A stretch of DNA of 6,446 nt from Pseudomonadota bacterium (GTDB lineage Bacteria > Pseudomonadota > Alphaproteobacteria > Rhizobiales > Devosiaceae): NCBI GenBank assembly GCA_023390785.1, contig JAEWCE010000064.1:1-6446 (forward strand), written 5' to 3'. Numbering within the stretch: the stretch's first letter is position 1; each line of letters begins with the position of its first letter. Below the pieces are notes generated by a model. The model searched no databases. It was given only the letters and a program-made list of their open reading frames with translations, and was not told where the DNA came from. The translations under genes and the position numbers were made by a program. Shown here in pieces: positions 6,426-6,446 of this stretch.

Positions 6426-6446
6426 CAGTCGGGTCCTCCCCTACGC
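6426..6446. repeat. Start of a second copy of the palindromic element (cut by window edge)
   Basis: CAGTCGGGTCCTCCCCTACG at 6426-6445 is identical over 20 bases to 4735-4754, the left end of the complete element, and in the same orientation. The next base differs (C versus G), which is where the hairpin tip varies between arms. It begins 44 bp upstream of the binding-protein ATG. Confidence 0.85.

Overview
The window is GC-rich DNA with one gene direction throughout. It looks like a catabolic gene cluster from an alphaproteobacterium. Hyphomicrobiales, possibly Devosia-like, is my best guess from the base composition, the protein style and the palindromic intergenic repeats starting CAGTCGGGTCCTCCCC; this is inference, not a database result. 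All genes are on the minus strand, so the cluster reads from right to left.

In order of transcription there are five genes. The first is a periplasmic solute-binding protein of ABC family 1 with a signal peptide (6381-4954). The second is a compact ADP-ribosylglycohydrolase-family protein (4704-3499). The third is a larger ADP-ribosylglycohydrolase-family protein with a long C-terminal extension that looks like one or two beta-sandwich modules (3495-1396). The fourth is a CaiB/BaiF (class III) CoA-transferase (1396-227). The fifth is the N-terminus of a CitE/HpcH-type C-C lyase (227 to beyond base 1). The last four are tightly packed, with a 3-base gap followed by two TGATG stop/start overlaps, so they very likely form one translationally coupled operon.

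The only sizeable non-coding stretch is the 249 bp between the binding-protein gene and the first glycohydrolase gene. Most of it is a 182-bp compound palindromic element (4735-4916). Its two arms are inverted copies of each other, and each arm carries its own long hairpin. The hairpin tips differ between arms by compensated base changes. A second copy of the same element begins at the right edge (from 6426), only 44 bp upstream of the binding-protein start codon, so that gene is bracketed by copies of the repeat.

Taken together, the layout suggests uptake and breakdown of an unidentified compound. The binding protein would capture it, the two cytoplasmic glycohydrolase-fold enzymes would cut an N- or O-glycosidic bond, and an acid product would be activated by the CoA-transferase and split by the lyase into central metabolites. 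The transporter permeases and ATPase are not in the window. I know of no characterised pathway with exactly this gene combination, but I cannot search to confirm novelty.
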